Notes: generated from the sequence alone by a model not told the origin. 64,000 bases of DNA from Dugong dugon (GCA_030035585.1 CM057461.1:174727624-174791623), one strand, 5' to 3'. Counted from the stretch's first letter, positions 46,031 through 58,616 are shown. A program made the numbers and translations.

Positions 46031-46594
46031 AATGATCCAATTTCAGCATTTCTTGAACACTGACTGCATCTCTACTTGCTAGTAACTGGAGAAACAATTG
46101 CATCACAAACTCTGATGGAACCATGGACCAGGAATCAGGGAACATTTCTGAATGGCAGTCAGGAGTGTGCACATATATACCACTGAGCCTAAAAATGAAA
46201 CTGCTTGGAGTTGATGGGATCAGAGACCATAGATTTGTAATAGTCAAGCTGCTGGAATCAGTACAAATGAACATACGCTCAAGAGACTCAGGCAATTACA
46301 AGCATTAAATGAATATGTAACTTCAGTTGATATGAACAGCATTCCTTCTGTAACAAGTATGCATTTGGTTAAATAAACTTGTTTATTTTTAAGTTACAGT
46401 TTCCCTTTGGCAAATAAACAAAGAAGAAAACAAAATCACAGACCAAATATAAGGAGTAGAAACCAGTCATTTCATGGCACGGCAGCAGTTTTGAAATAGA
46501 GCCATATCTGTGTGTCAGAAAGGTGAAAATACTTTCCTCCTATAGCTTCATTTATGCCAACAACACAGACACAGACACTCATTCTCTCACTTAG
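46031..46594. other. Unique DNA, no gene seen
   Basis: The frame at 45936-46295 (-) spans the L2 boundary and is not supported. Confidence 0.45.
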
Positions 46595-46862
46595 CATCCT
46601 CATTTACATTACTTCTGAATCTTGCCTAATCCCCTTACTCTAATTTGCATCTTCTTCTTTAGTAAAACCCTGCAGTTTACCTTCATAGATGTCAATATTT
46701 TCTAATGCATATTTTCTTGGGTAGTTATGCATTTGCTGTCCCCTATCCCCCTTCCACTAGACTGTAATCTCCAGGAGAAGAATACTCTATTTTGTTCAGA
46801 AGGGCCTGGCACACAGTTCAAGAATATTTACTCAGTGATTGGTGGATAAGTAAATGAATATT
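46595..46862 (+). mobile_element. L2 3' end
   Basis: 'actagactgtaatctccagg', 'agaagaatactctattttgt', 'gggcctggcacacagttcaa' and 'gtggataagtaaatga' match the L2 terminus. Confidence 0.75.
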
Positions 46863-48397
46863 CACGCTTTTATTAGTACCTTAAGAGAAGCATAGGCTTT
46901 TGGGTTTTTTTTTTTTGTTTGTTTATTTTAACATGTAGTTTTCATATAAAGGGATTTTCATTTGGGTCATGAGTTTAACATCTAGAAATAACTTGGGTGG
47001 GATCAACAGAGTGATGTTATATTTATTTGGGGTGTAGGGTGGAGATAATGAGGCCAACATTGCTGGCATAAATAAAAATGAAACCCAATTAACTTCTGTT
47101 GCCAGCTGAACAAAAATGGAAAAGGGGAGAGACCAATGCATTACTCTCCTGCTTATCCATTCACCTTTCACTGGAAAAAAAAAAAAAAGTGAGGGATATT
47201 AAATCTTTCTGTCATACTATTATCTTGGCAATAGCTCTACGAGAACAATTACATCTCCCTGCTGAATGGAGAAAGCAAGTACTATGGCAGGCAGCTAGCA
47301 AGTAGCTTACAAAGTATAGAGAAAGGGAACAGTAGTGAATTTAATTTTATTACTTTATTTTAATGAGAATTTGGATAAAATGTAAGAAATGGGTAACAAA
47401 TGAAGTAACTGAAAAATTTACTAGAAGAACAAGCTTTTTGATAATTTGAAATTATGTTTTGAATTTGCATTTTAAATTTCAAGAATTTAGGTTATCATGG
47501 CCTTGTTCTTTGTAATGTTGAATAAGAATTCTAACTAGCACACTAATCAATGTAAATCAAATTCTATTTTTTTCTGAATCATTTTATTCAATTAAATTCT
47601 AAATTTATTGTATGCCAATCCATTTATATTTTAGTTGAAAAAATATTTCAGTCTGTTTTAGAAGTCAGGTAGAATTTTTTGTGTTCCTTTTTCCCTTATA
47701 GAATTTTAACACATTTTACTATGTAAAACCTTTTATCTTCAAAGAATTTTTACAGATTCTATATTTGGAAATGGTGAAATTCTTCTAACTCTAATTAATA
47801 TATGAAGTGACAAATTTAACTAATTGAAATATTTTTCATTATTAGTTGTTTTAAAAATGCATTAAATCTAGTGAGGCTCTGAAACAAAGTATGTGATAAA
47901 TTAAGATAGAATAATACTTTCTCAGAATTTGGGGAGGTAGTTTTTCAATTCCTAATATTTACATGGAGCCCTGGAGGTGCAGTGACATGAGGTTCAGATA
48001 AATCACTGGCCTAGAATCCAAAAAGATTCATCCCATCATCACTATGCTTGATCTGTTGAAATATGGAATAATACATTGTCAGCGAAAAATAAATTTGAAT
48101 GGTCTCACTGTGACAAGAAAACCATCAAAAGTCACTACAGTGTCTTACCACATGATATGGAAAATATCTACCCTTTACAAGTAATTAAGATTAACTTAAA
48201 ACACTGCATTTAATGTACAGCTACATAAAGGAGTCTGAATGAATTAATTCACATGCATTTCATAATAAATGGGGACTTCACATTCAATATTATTCTATAG
48301 GATTCTATTCTTCCTCTAGTCTTCCCTCTCACACTCCTCCCCCTTTGTTTATCTTTTTAACTCCAAACTATTCCTGAAATTACATTGTCTTTGTTGC
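46863..48397. other. Unique AT-rich DNA
   Basis: T/G-run at 46906-46924 and A-run at 47175-47188. No gene seen. Confidence 0.45.
47964..47984 (+). mobile_element. AfroSINE 5' scrap
   Basis: 'ggagccctggaggtgcagtg' is the first 20 bp of the SINE. The following sequence departs at once. Confidence 0.6.
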
Positions 48398-49205
48398 AAG
48401 GAGAATTCTAAGATGAGTCCCAAGAATCTTGCCCTCTGGTGAACAGGCTTTGTATAATCCCTTCCCCTTGAGTGTGAATGGGACATGTAAATATGATAGG
48501 ATTTCACTCCTATAATTATGCTATGCTATTTTGTGTTCCTTATAAAGATATTGTGTAGATGTAATTAATGTCCCTAATCAGTTCACTTTAATAAAAAGGG
48601 AGATTACCCTGGAAAGGCCTTACCTAGTCAGGTGAGCCCTATAAGAGTGGGCGATACAAAGCAGCAAAGCTGCTCTCCTGGCCTGGCAGAAAGCAATCAG
48701 CCATGTTTTGACCTGCCTATGGAGGAAGTCGGAAACCCTGGATGCATAATGGTTAAGTGTTTGGCTGCTAACCAAAAGGTTAGCAGTTCAAATCTACCAG
48801 GTGCTCCTTGGATACCCTATTGGGCAGTTCTACTCTGTCCTATAGGGTCAGTATGAGTCGGAGTCGACTTGATGGCAACGGGTTTGGGTTTTTTTGCTTG
48901 TTTTTTTTTTGGATGGAGAAGTCATGTGGCTAGGACCTCTAGAATCTGAGAGCAACTCTTCTAACCACCAGCAAGAAAATGAATTCTGTCAACAATCTGA
49001 ATGAGCCTGGGAGAGGATGAGACTTCAGTTCTATGTGATACGTTGATTTCAGCCTTGTTAAACTCTGAGCAGAGAGCCTGGCCATGCTATGCCTGGATTT
49101 CTTACTCATCGAAACTGGGACATAACAAATATAGGTTTGTTATACATATATATTAAGGCAATAAATTTGTGGTGATTTCTTACACAGCAATAGAAAAGTC
49201 TTAGT
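48398..49205 (+). mobile_element. Old LTR-like repeat interrupted by an AfroSINE
   Basis: Left part 'cttgccctctggtgaacagg', 'ccccttgagtgtgaatggga', 'gggagattaccctggaaagg'. Right part 'gaagtcatgtggctaggacc', 'aaggcaataaatttgtggtg', 'atttcttacacagcaataga'. The terminal AATAAA plus 'ttgtggt...cagcaata' layout is that of old ERVL/MaLR-type LTRs, but I cannot name the family. Confidence 0.55.
48731..48912 (+). mobile_element. AfroSINE copy inside the LTR-like repeat
   Basis: 'ggaaaccctggatgcataat', 'ggtgctccttggatacccta', 'gagtcggagtcgacttgatg'. Flanking atggaggaagtc (48719-48730) and atggagaagtc (48913-48923) differ by one base and prove insertion into the older repeat. Confidence 0.93.
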
Positions 49206-49510
49206 GCTTTAAAGGAATCATAAGACTTTTGATTCCATAGTAAAGAAAACATAATTACATAGTTTTGAAAATTTTTACTACTTTTAACCTATCTCTATCC
49301 AAGGAACAACGTAACTGCTGATGAACTTTTAATAATGTTGTTTGCTGAATGACAGCTATTACTTTATACTAACCTTTGTATCAGTCTATCTATATATTTT
49401 CAGTAATATGCCACATTAACCTATGTACTGTAGAATACAAGGTTATCTTTATTGTCCACTAAATTCTATGAGTTATCAGATTACTGTATTTTATGACAAA
49501 AACACACTCC
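49206..49510. other. Unique DNA, no gene seen
   Basis: Nothing recognisable up to the hairpin. Confidence 0.45.
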
Positions 49511-49673
49511 TTCTATGTTTGTTTTCCAGCTGCACCCTCCCCCTGTGAGGTATGTTCATAAGTGATGCTGTGCCAATTTTTTTTAACATTTTGTTGTAAA
49601 AAAAAAAAATTAGCATAGAGCACTTACGAACATACCTCACGGGGGAGGGAGCGGTTGGTAAACAAACATAGAA
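49511..49673. repeat. 163-bp hairpin (long inverted repeat, MITE-like)
   Basis: Arms 49511-49584 and 49600-49673 are about 74 bp each and more than 80% complementary by eye: 'ttctatgtttgttttcc' pairs with 'taaacaaacatagaa', 'gtgaggtatgttcataagt' with 'cttacgaacatacctcac'. The loop is about 15 bp (aacattttgttgtaa). This shape fits a miniature inverted-repeat DNA transposon. I found no flanking target duplication and do not recognise the family. If transcribed it would fold into a microRNA-precursor-like stem. Confidence 0.85.
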
Positions 49674-51298
49674 GACTTGCATTATTTGCGTAAAAATAGG
49701 GTACTGATGTATACAAAAAGAAATTACTGGAACTCCAAAAAAGCATAATTCAGAAAATTCAGGCAAGTAATATCAGAAGTTGAAATTCCTATCAGGACTC
49801 TGACACTTGCAATAATGACAAGAATCTTATATACCTCCTTTTGGTCAGTCTCAGATCTCCAGTAATATAAAGGAGACCAGTTCCCACATGAAAACTGAAA
49901 ATGGGTTCTGAGAACATATTTCCACATAGTAACATGGAAATCATAAACAGCAATAAATAGCACTATAAACTTCAACATAGCTGTAGAAATAACATGGAGA
50001 GTACAAGCAGCAAAAAATAGCAATATGAACTTCAACATGGCCACAGAATGAATAACCTATACAGTGAAAACCTGGCTCAGAACCTGAGAAAGTAGTGATT
50101 CCCATATCCTTATGAAACAACTTTTTTTCAGAAAAGAGAATATAGGATGATTGCTTCCAGATCGATGAGAGGTTAATCTCCCCTGAACAAAGCTTTGCTA
50201 AATACATATCCACCTCAGTATTTCTCTCAGCTTGCAGACAATCAATGGTTAATTTTTAAGTCACTTTATATATTGAGAGTCAAGTCCTTCAAAAGCACTG
50301 CTTTATCTTACTGTTTTTTTTCTCTTTTGTCTCATAAACAATGAACATTAATTGAACATCCAGATGCTACAGAGCACCATAAAAACAGTAATTTTAAAAA
50401 ATGCATTGTAAGTTATCAAATCTTTGAATGTTACAAAATGCTAGTATCTATCTCCTTACTGTTAGCTGTGAAAAACTGAATTACCTTTTATCAACCTGAA
50501 CTCTTATTTAATTAAAGCCGGTGGACAAGGGGAAGAGTTTAAGTAAAACCCAACAGATTACTGCCCAGTATAAAAAACAAGTCTTCTGGGAACTTCCTCT
50601 GACTGAAAATCAGTGCATCTTCACATAACATAAATAATAATGAGACATATCGTGATGACACAGTATCTTTGGCACTGTGCTGTCAGAGAGAGAGAGAGAA
50701 ATTGTGGCTTTCTGCCAATCAAGCTGATCTTAAAGGGCATGTCACAATGTTTGGATCATGTAACATTAATGAAAAGATTACACAAAAGAAAAACAGATAT
50801 CCCTAAACTGTTTCAATACTCTATCAAAAACAATATAAAACCTTCACTTTCACTTCCACCTCTTTGATTTGTGAGATTCTTCTTCTGCTGATTTCTTAAC
50901 ATAAAACCAGAAATCCTCAGAAGGGTTTTAAAATAATCAATTTTTGTAGCTAATCCTATTTAATTAACATACAAAAAGCACAATCATCTAAAAATTTACG
51001 TTGTGCAATTTTAGGAGACGGCAACCAAAAAACGTTCAAATTTTTATGGAGGTTTTCCAAACAGTAAACCTATACTTTACACGATTTTAACATTTTAACA
51101 TGGTAAGGCTTCCTCAGAAAAATACATCCTTTATATGCATGTGCAGTTATAATGTATGTAAGAGCATGATACAATAGAGGAGAAGAAATAATTTATAATT
51201 AAAAGTCACACATTTCCAATAGGCTGATGAGCCTTTGAAATCTTCAGTGAATACTTTAATTCACACATTCTTTCAGCAAGAACACTGTATGGGACTAA
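49674..51298. other. Unique DNA, no gene seen
   Basis: Two minus-strand frames (49724-50044 and 49941-50213) span a stop-poor stretch. They are short, overlap one another in different frames and contain repeated words (for example 'aacatgga', 'atagcactat'), pointing to a small internal duplication at 49930-50040 rather than a gene. Confidence 0.4.
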
Positions 51299-51483
51299 AA
51301 GGAGCTCTGGTGACAAAAGGTCAGCGGCTCCAATCCACCAGCTACTCCCTGGGAGAAAGATGTGGCAGTCTGCTTCTGTAAAGATTACAACCTTGGAAAT
51401 CGTATAGGGCAATTCTACTCTGTCCTACAGGGTTGCTATGGGTCTACTCGATGGCAATGGGTTTGTTTTTTGGGTTTTTGGGT
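51299..51483 (+). mobile_element. AfroSINE copy with head deletion
   Basis: 'ggagctctggtgacaaaagg' jumps straight to 'tcagcggctccaatccacc', deleting about 30 bp that include the A box region. The 'gagaaagatgtggcagtctg' middle is intact. The tail lacks part of the 'gagtcggaatcgactc' word. Confidence 0.9.
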
Positions 51484-52194
51484 GGTAGTCACAGCAGTGC
51501 CCAGAATTATAATACTGGGGTGGCGGGGAGAAAAGCAGGAAATAAAATTTTTCGTCTTCTAAGCCTACCATGTGTATGAGCAAACACAATGATGATACTA
51601 CTAGAGGAACAAATAAAGAGAATATAAGCAAAAACACCAATAAATCCCATCTAGGCACTACAGTGCAGAATCAAGTAAATGGGGGATAAGAGAATGTCTA
51701 TACAGCATCAGACATGTAGAAAAATAAACAAAAATTCAGAAAAATCAACCAAATGGTGGTATATGCAATGGCAAAGTGCCACGTACACGAAAGCTTTCAA
51801 ATAATCCTTTTTTTTTTTTTCCTGTAAAGTTTGTAGTTTAGGCAACAAATTTCAACTAATTGTATTGCTGGGTGAAAAAATTACACGTGAGATATACTGG
51901 CAAGTTTGTAGTGTCTATCGTGGAAAACTTAGAGCAATATTGACAAAGACTTGACGGAACCCTGTGTGTTGGTTTGAAATTGGAATTAACACTATGTATT
52001 CATAGTCATTAATACACAGAAGGGAGAGAGAGGGAATGGACAGAGTGAGATGTGTAGGTAGTGTATATATGTGGCACAAAGTTGAATAACACCTTGTGTT
52101 TTCATTAAGGAAAACATAGTGTAATGTGGGAAACATACTAGAAAACTTCAAAAAGAATACAGGATGGTAGTTAGGAGAGAGGGAAGCAGAAAGT
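51484..52194. other. Unique DNA, no gene seen
   Basis: T-run 51810-51821. No supported frame. Confidence 0.45.
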
Positions 52195-52985
52195 CTATGG
52201 AGGCAGATAATAAGGGCAATTAACCAAGAAAGGGGTAAAAGAGGGACTCGTGAATGTCTTCAAATGAGAAATGATCCCTCAGTGGAGCCCAGATGGATTC
52301 AAAGATAGCACTGAGAAAAGGCTGGAAGAGTACACTGGTGTTGGACAAGATGCCCTAAGTAGGGGGAGAAACATGTAAAAGTACACATTGAATGAAACCA
52401 CGGCCTGTTCTGCTTGGGACCTTCTGCAGAATGTGGTATAAGTATTAGAAGAAAAGAGGCCAGAGAGGTAGCAAGGGCCCTCACTCATGGCCAAGTAAGT
52501 CAAGGTAAGTATTTGGATTTTACGGTAAAGGCAATGGAGGTCATGAGAATACTGTAGCAGGGGAGTGTCACAGTTAAATTCATTTTAGAGAGCTTTCTCA
52601 GGCAGAAGTGGCTTGGAAAGAGGTAAAATTGAAAGCAGGATGGCACCTTTGGGCCTGTTACAATTATATAAGTGATAAATAATGAAGGTCTAAGAAATAA
52701 CGATCACGAAGATGGTACAGAACCTGACAACATTTCATTCTCTTATACATAAGATCTCCACGAGTCAGAAGTGACTCAATGGCACCTAATGATAACAATA
52801 AATATTGAGTTTTTCTCGAATGAAAGGGAGAGGAGAGACCCGCTATATGTACAAAATAACTTGAAGAGACTTGGTGTTTGTGGAGGTGAGAAAAAAAGAG
52901 CTGAAAATGAGTCCTTGTTTCCTGGCTCAAGCTGTTGGCCAATTGTGGTTTTTTTTTAAATTGATGTATGGAATGTAGACAGAGG
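52195..52985 (-). mobile_element. L2, reverse orientation, split by an RTE 3' end
   Basis: 'gaaaagaggccagagaggta', 'gcaagggccctcactcatgg', 'agtatttggattttacggta' before 52690, and 'gtttcctggctcaagctgtt' after 52800, follow reversed L2. The 128-codon minus frame is its relic. Confidence 0.72.
52697..52802 (+). mobile_element. RTE LINE 3'-end fragment
   Basis: 'gatggtacagaacctgacaa', 'catttcattctcttatacat', 'gactcaatggcacctaatga' correspond to the last 100 bp of the RTE at 22013-25192. Typical short 5'-truncated insertion, here inside L2. Confidence 0.8.
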
Positions 52986-54859
52986 AGAAAATTATGGGAG
53001 GAATATGATGATGCTTGGCCAACACCCAAATGAAAATGACAGAAATACACAGAACAAACAGAAATCAGAATACAGGTTTAACGCAGATATAGAGGAGTCT
53101 GAGTGTAGAAATGCTACAAAAATATTACTTTATCTAAAATAAAACATACTCTTTCTCCTACCTTAATTTGTAATGGATTTTATGTTCTAAAATTAGAATA
53201 TTTTAAATTCAAAATTAAGCTTAATGCCTTTCAGAGGCAATTGAGGTAAAATATCTTTTTGTTTAAATTGCCAAGCTCATTATTGAACATCATCAAAAAT
53301 CATCAAGGACATTTAATTTTCAGAATAATCATTGTTTTAAAACATAAAAACAGAACACACGTAACACACCAATATATCTAGGTTTTAAAAAAAGAATTCT
53401 TCTAGTTGACTGTATGTAGTGCATATGGTTTGCTGAACATTTTGTTGACCTTAGGTCTAAAGAATATCATATATATATGTATGTATATGTATGTATATGT
53501 GCATATGTATATGTGTTTGTATATATATTTGTATATACATGTGTGTACATGTATATATACACACATATATCTACTCTCTATCCATCTATCCTTCTACCTA
53601 CCTACTGACCTACCTATGTATTTAACTACTTGAAATCAGGAATCATTACACAGAAAATTGACACTAAAAGTGAGCATGATGAAAAAGACTCTAGGATCTC
53701 AAAAAGCCAGTAGACAGTGACATTCCGGCAATCATGGTGAACTGATGTACTTACTATGGAATCTTTAAATTAGAATATTCATAAAATCAATACCATTAGG
53801 TAAACTAATAACTGGGGTTTATTTTACTTCTCTAATATATAAGAAATCCACCAAAGACTGTCCCATTAATGTAAATTTAAGGAATTGATTGTTCCTTAAT
53901 GCAATTTGGAAACACAATTAGGATGTGGAAATCAACCATACTGTTGAAGTTCACAGAGGTACCTTATTTCCATGATCTGAGCTTCAAAAAGTAACTTCAC
54001 TTTGTGGACTTCTGATATTTTTTTCATCTAGTGTTACAGAAAGTCAGAGATTGCACAACATTAGATTATGGACGTTTTGAAGGAATGACTTCACAGTAAG
54101 AATGAAAAAAAAAAAAATCAATCATCCCAAATAGACAAAACCTTAGGATGTCCCAGAGGGAAAAAACAAGTTATAAAAACCATTTCACTTTGATCTTCCA
54201 CCAGTTTTAAGTCATTTGTTTGGACTCCTGATGGGCCTGGAACATGGGAAGAAAAGAGGATCCTTTTCTTTCCATCTTTCATTATTTCAAACTGAAATGG
54301 CAAAATGCCTAGATACCATGGAGGTAAGTGCCAGAAACCACATTAAAAATTTGGCTCTTGTTAAATGCCTTCGAAGAAACCTTCATTTTCATCAGGAAAT
54401 GGCAATTATATGGATAATACGGCCTGCCAAGGTTTATTCTGGAGAAGGGAAACAGTCCATATTGTGGATATCTTCATATATATCATTTCTCACAGAGGCA
54501 GATGATAAAAATTAAGTAGATGCAATCCAAAACTGTACATATTGCCGTTTTTTTCTGTATATAGGTTTTCATCCATCCTATACCAACACAAATAGTCCTG
54601 CCATGCATTTATTTATTTCGGCAAAATCTTGGAATCAACTAGGATTAAAAACGCTTTGCTTCATTTTTCTACTTATCTTTTTCTTCGTTATTTATTTAAA
54701 ATTAAATTCATCCTTCAATCTCCTTTTTAAGAGAATAAACCAACCATATGGATGAAATAATTTCCTGCCTTTAATTCCTGACTGTTTACCTGGGCAATTG
54801 CTTTAACCACTCTGAGCCCTCATGGCCATATGTACTTTGCCTCCATATATATACTCAGA
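52986..54859. other. Unique DNA around a microsatellite
   Basis: Apart from the simple repeat at 53468-53620 and an A-run at 54104-54118, no feature is supported. The 99-codon frame 54216-54515 has no domain. Confidence 0.45.
53468..53620. repeat. (TATG)n/(TA)n then (CTAC/CATC)n simple repeat
   Basis: Tandem tatgtatg words to about 53570, then 'ctatccatctatccttctac' and 'ctacctactgacctacctat'. It creates a spurious Tyr/Met-rich frame at 53406-53633. Confidence 0.92.
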
Positions 54860-55079
54860 GGCAGTATAGTACTGTTTAGATTCAAATCGCCTTTCTTATC
54901 TGCATGAACTTTAACAAATTACTTGAGCTCTCTGTGCATCAGTTTTCTCATCTGTCAAATGGGTTTGATAATAATAGTACTTCTTCAAGGGGTTTTATTA
55001 GAATTAAATGAGTTAATTTTTATAAAATGCTTATTTCCTATATGGTAATTATGAAGACTTTATGAGTGCTTGATATTAT
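54860..55079 (+). mobile_element. MIR (ancient SINE)
   Basis: 'ggcagtatagtactgtttag', 'caaattacttgagctctctg', 'catcagttttctcatctgtc', 'ataataatagtacttc', 'attaaatgagttaatttt' in full MIR order. Confidence 0.9.
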
Positions 55080-55670
55080 AGTTATGATGCATAATTTCCT
55101 AAATATTCTAACCTTAATAGAAATTCAAGGTTTCTCCCTCTCTGATTCCATTTTCAAAGAAATGTTCGCCTATGAAAGACTTCAAGAGAACAAAACTAAT
55201 CTACCAAAGTAACTGGTAGACTTTTCAATAAAATGAGCTAAGTGATTTTAAATGGAATTGGATAAAGTCTCTCTTTTCTTTCTCTTCTACTCTTACAGTG
55301 TGGTAACATGAGACTTAGCAGCACTCCCTTTGGGAAGTACCCTATCCTTGGATGGTCAAGAGGAAATCAGGCTAAGATCTTTGATTGTATAAAGCTATCT
55401 GTCCCCAGATTGCTGAAGATTTCTAATGTACTTATACATGATATGATATAAAAAATAGTAAAAGTTTTTAAAAACTGAAATATTTTTGAGAATTCTAGGC
55501 AGAAATAGAAGAGATCTGAATGGCAATGCTTCCCAAATGCGCTGAAAATCCCATAAACGTTGTAAGAGCTCAGAAGAAGAACAGGGATAGGGTAGGACCA
55601 AAAAGAGATTAGAAAACTCAAGGTACATCTTTGGATTCCCTTTTATAACCATCATTTCAGAGTTCTGCTT

Positions 55671-55692
55671 TTAATAATAATAATAATAATGA
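55671..55692. repeat. (TAA)n microsatellite
   Basis: About seven consecutive taa units. Confidence 0.92.
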
Positions 55693-56278
55693 TGATTTTG
55701 ATTATGCTTTATATCTATATCCTATAATTTTTAGCAAAGCTTGCTACAAACAAATTAGAGGCTAGAGAGTTTCATTCCAGGACAATATATGAATATTGAC
55801 ATTCATTTCCTCCTCAACTCATCTAAGACAGTAAGACTTATTTGGAAATCTAGATAGGAACAAAACTTCATCTGAAATATTTATATTTGCATATTTTTAA
55901 AGTTTTCCTACAGTATTCATAAAGCTTATTCTAAAATATTGTTCTACATTATTTTCAGAATTTTAATGCTTGAAGTGATTACTTGGGCTCCTTAAGGAAA
56001 TGGAGTAACTGTGCATTATGAAATGGCAAATATAAGCAGTACATTGACATTAAGACACTGAAGAGTTTAAGATCTGAAATAACAGCATAAGCAAGTTAAA
56101 AATATACATCCATAATACAGATTTACCATTATCACATGTTTATATTTACGTCAAAAAAATCCTATTTCTATAGACTTCCTTTTAAATTTTGTTAGAAGGC
56201 AATTTATTTACATAAGAGAATGTGGTTAAGATGCAGCATCTCATTTACAATAAGATATTGGGTTTTTTAGTCCCCTCC

Positions 56279-56301
56279 TTTTTTTTTTTTTTTTTTTTTT
56301 T
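56279..56301 (+). repeat. T23 homopolymer
   Basis: Plain poly-T with no recognisable element attached. Confidence 0.93.
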
Positions 56302-56929
56302 ATAGCTGGTTTAACTGAAATATGAACAAGTCAAGGTCAAGTTGAATTGGTGATTCTATCTACTTACAATAATATGCATGTATTTGTCTTTGTTTAGGGT
56401 TTGTTTCTTTCTCACACTTGTCTTTTTATTTGTGGAAATGAAAGTAATACAGAGTTGTGTCCTTAATTATCTGACAATACTTCATTAGATGTCTCTGTGT
56501 GTGTTTATTTACATGAGTATACATATTTTTCTATAAATTCAAGCAAATAGTTTCAAAAAGAAAAAGACCTGATTGGAAACCATATGTTATATAAAAACTA
56601 AACAAATTTAAACTTAGTTATTCCAAAGGAAATATGAGGATATATCTCACATTTTCAAATGAGCCCCATGAACATGAATAATAATAATAGTAAAAGATGT
56701 GATAATTTTTAACAGAGATTTTAATAATTTTAATGTTAAATGCATATAATTATCAGCAATACAGTTCTGTTGGCAGAAGTTTTTGTTTTGTTTTATTTTC
56801 CAGTCTTCCTATATATCATCTGAAATATAATGGCTTAAAAAGCCCAATGTGTAATATTTCAGTCTTCTTTTAGACTGCTAAGTACATTCACTCCAAAAAA
56901 TATTCATAAGAAGAATAATGAGAAGAAAA

Positions 56930-57110
56930 CTGAATTGAGAGTCCTTGCTCAGCTCTAACACTTATTAATTAATGGTCTTAATGAAATCACTTAATCTCTC
57001 TGAGATTTAATTTCTTTTTATGTAAATAGGAATAATAATACATGCCCTACATTTCTGACGGGTTTATGTGAGGGTTACATGATACAATCTATATGTAAGG
57101 AGTAAATCAT
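56930..57110 (+). mobile_element. MIR (ancient SINE)
   Basis: 'ccttgctcagctctaacact', 'gaaatcacttaatctctctg', 'aggaataataatacatgccc', 'gtgagggttacatgatacaa' in MIR order. Confidence 0.85.
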
Positions 57111-57629
57111 CATCCAAAATATTACGAAGATAGAGATTTCCACCTCAATCAGGGTACTGAAGCTACTTCTGGAAGCAATTATCATCATCTTCTCCTTAAC
57201 CAATTAGATACCCTAAATTTCTCTTCCTGTCCCTCTGCTACTTGTTATTTTCAAGTTATCTGGCTGAGCTAAACCTCATTCAAAGGATTTTCTTGCTGGG
57301 CAGACTTGCTTTTATTCATATCTTAGGTTTTCTCTCCACTTGAAAACACAATTCAACTTTTTCAGGAGGTTTTTGTAATGATAATGTGGTACAATTCTTT
57401 CAGACATAAAGAGGTATGAAATAGAAAACTATGCTAATATATAAATACAAAAAACAAGTGAAAGCCAAAAATGTTTTTATCTGCCAGAACTCTAATCCTA
57501 AAAGGAGTGAATAACAAGCTTTTCAGAGGAGGAAATTAAAATCAAATGGAAAATAGTATTATACATTTAGAGGTAAAGTAATACACAAAGGAGTAAAATG
57601 GGGGGAGCAGCAAAATCATCAGCTTAGAG
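57111..57629. other. Unique DNA, no gene seen
   Basis: Nothing recognisable. Confidence 0.45.
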
Positions 57630-57740
57630 GTTCTAAAATCAGAATTTTAGATACAAATATGCTTCTTGTAAATTCTGTGACCATGGTCAGATGCCTTAAT
57701 CTTTCTGAACTGCTTATTCTGAAATTATGAATTGATGCTT
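57630..57740 (+). mobile_element. MIR fragment (tentative)
   Basis: 'taaattctgtgaccatggtc' and 'ccttaatctttctgaactgc' resemble the MIR core. Confidence 0.5.
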
Positions 57741-58099
57741 TCGGCAAATTAAACAAGTCTTATTTGATTTGGCCATGGAAGTAGGGTAAGAATAAACAAG
57801 AATTGGACATGATGACTGCCTTAAATTGTTATGTAACAATTAAGAAAATGAGGATTTGAATACTTTCTTGCAATCATATAGATAAATGTAAATTTATTTC
57901 CAGGTAACAACTAGAAACTAATTTTTATCCAGGTAATTAATAAAAGCATTCAAACAGCAGGGGACAGAAGAACCTTAGGATTTTATGATAGTATCAAAGA
58001 GTAGCAATATGTTTGAAGAAAATCTAAAAAATTATCTATATTTTTGTTTATGACAAATACACATATTGTTATAAAAATTTTAGAAAAATAGATTCTAGA
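57741..58099. other. Unique DNA, no gene seen
   Basis: No feature. Confidence 0.45.
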
Positions 58100-58385
58100 T
58101 TTGACAGGGAAGTCATCTATCTAACCTACAAATTGCCTAACAAGAGGTCATTCAACCTTTGCACAGCCACTTTCAAACATGAGGAAGCTACCACTTCTCA
58201 CACCGCCCATTTCATTTTCAATCAGCTGCAATTAATGGAAAATCTTTCCTATTGCTACCTAAAATATTTTCCATGGCAACTTCCATCCTTGCTACCCTTT
58301 AAATTCTCAAAGAATTCACCCTTTCCTCTTGTATATGAGACTTTAAAATTGTTGAAGATATTTTCTTCCTCTCAAACTACATGTA
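58100..58385. mobile_element. Ancient L3/CR1-like LINE remnant (tentative)
   Basis: 'gaagtcatctatctaaccta', 'cctttgcacagccactttca', 'aagctaccacttctcacacc', 'gcccatttcattttcaatca' resemble an old CR1/L3 segment. The 94-codon frame at 58133-58417 is unsupported. Confidence 0.4.
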
Positions 58386-58386
58386 A

Positions 58387-58404
58387 TTTTTTTTTTTTTT
58401 TTTT
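58387..58404 (+). repeat. T18 homopolymer
   Basis: Poly-T run. Confidence 0.93.
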
Positions 58405-58616
58405 ACTATTCTTCTAAATGCCTGGAATCTGGTGCCCACACCATCCTAGAAAAATCCAGTATCACATTGTCTCTTAAAACACAGTGGCCAGAGGTAAATA
58501 GGACATGTCAAGAACATGGGCTGAGTTGTCCAGAGCAGATTTTAATTATCACCTTTTTCAATTCTGAAATTTTCAAATCTTCATATTATACTGAAAAAAA
58601 TGGATCATGGTTGTTG

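Larger units (their letters stand above)
55080..56929. other. Unique AT-rich DNA
   Basis: Contains a (TAA)n run (55671-55692) and T23 (56279-56301). The overlapping minus frames at 55367-55655 lack domains. Confidence 0.45.

Noticed and set aside
45732..46295. 116- and 119-codon frames on opposite strands
   Set aside because: They overlie an L2 3' end and unrelated flanking DNA, with no recognisable domain.
49511..49673. Rho-independent terminator or CRISPR-like structure
   Set aside because: The context is mammalian and the foldback is a single long-armed hairpin without repeat-spacer periodicity.
52664..53050. 128-codon minus-strand frame
   Set aside because: Composite of RTE 3' end and L2 sequence.
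58387..58404. Poly-T runs here and at 16721, 30818 and 56279 as Pol III terminators
   Set aside because: No Pol III gene lies upstream. They are homopolymers or reversed poly(A) tails.
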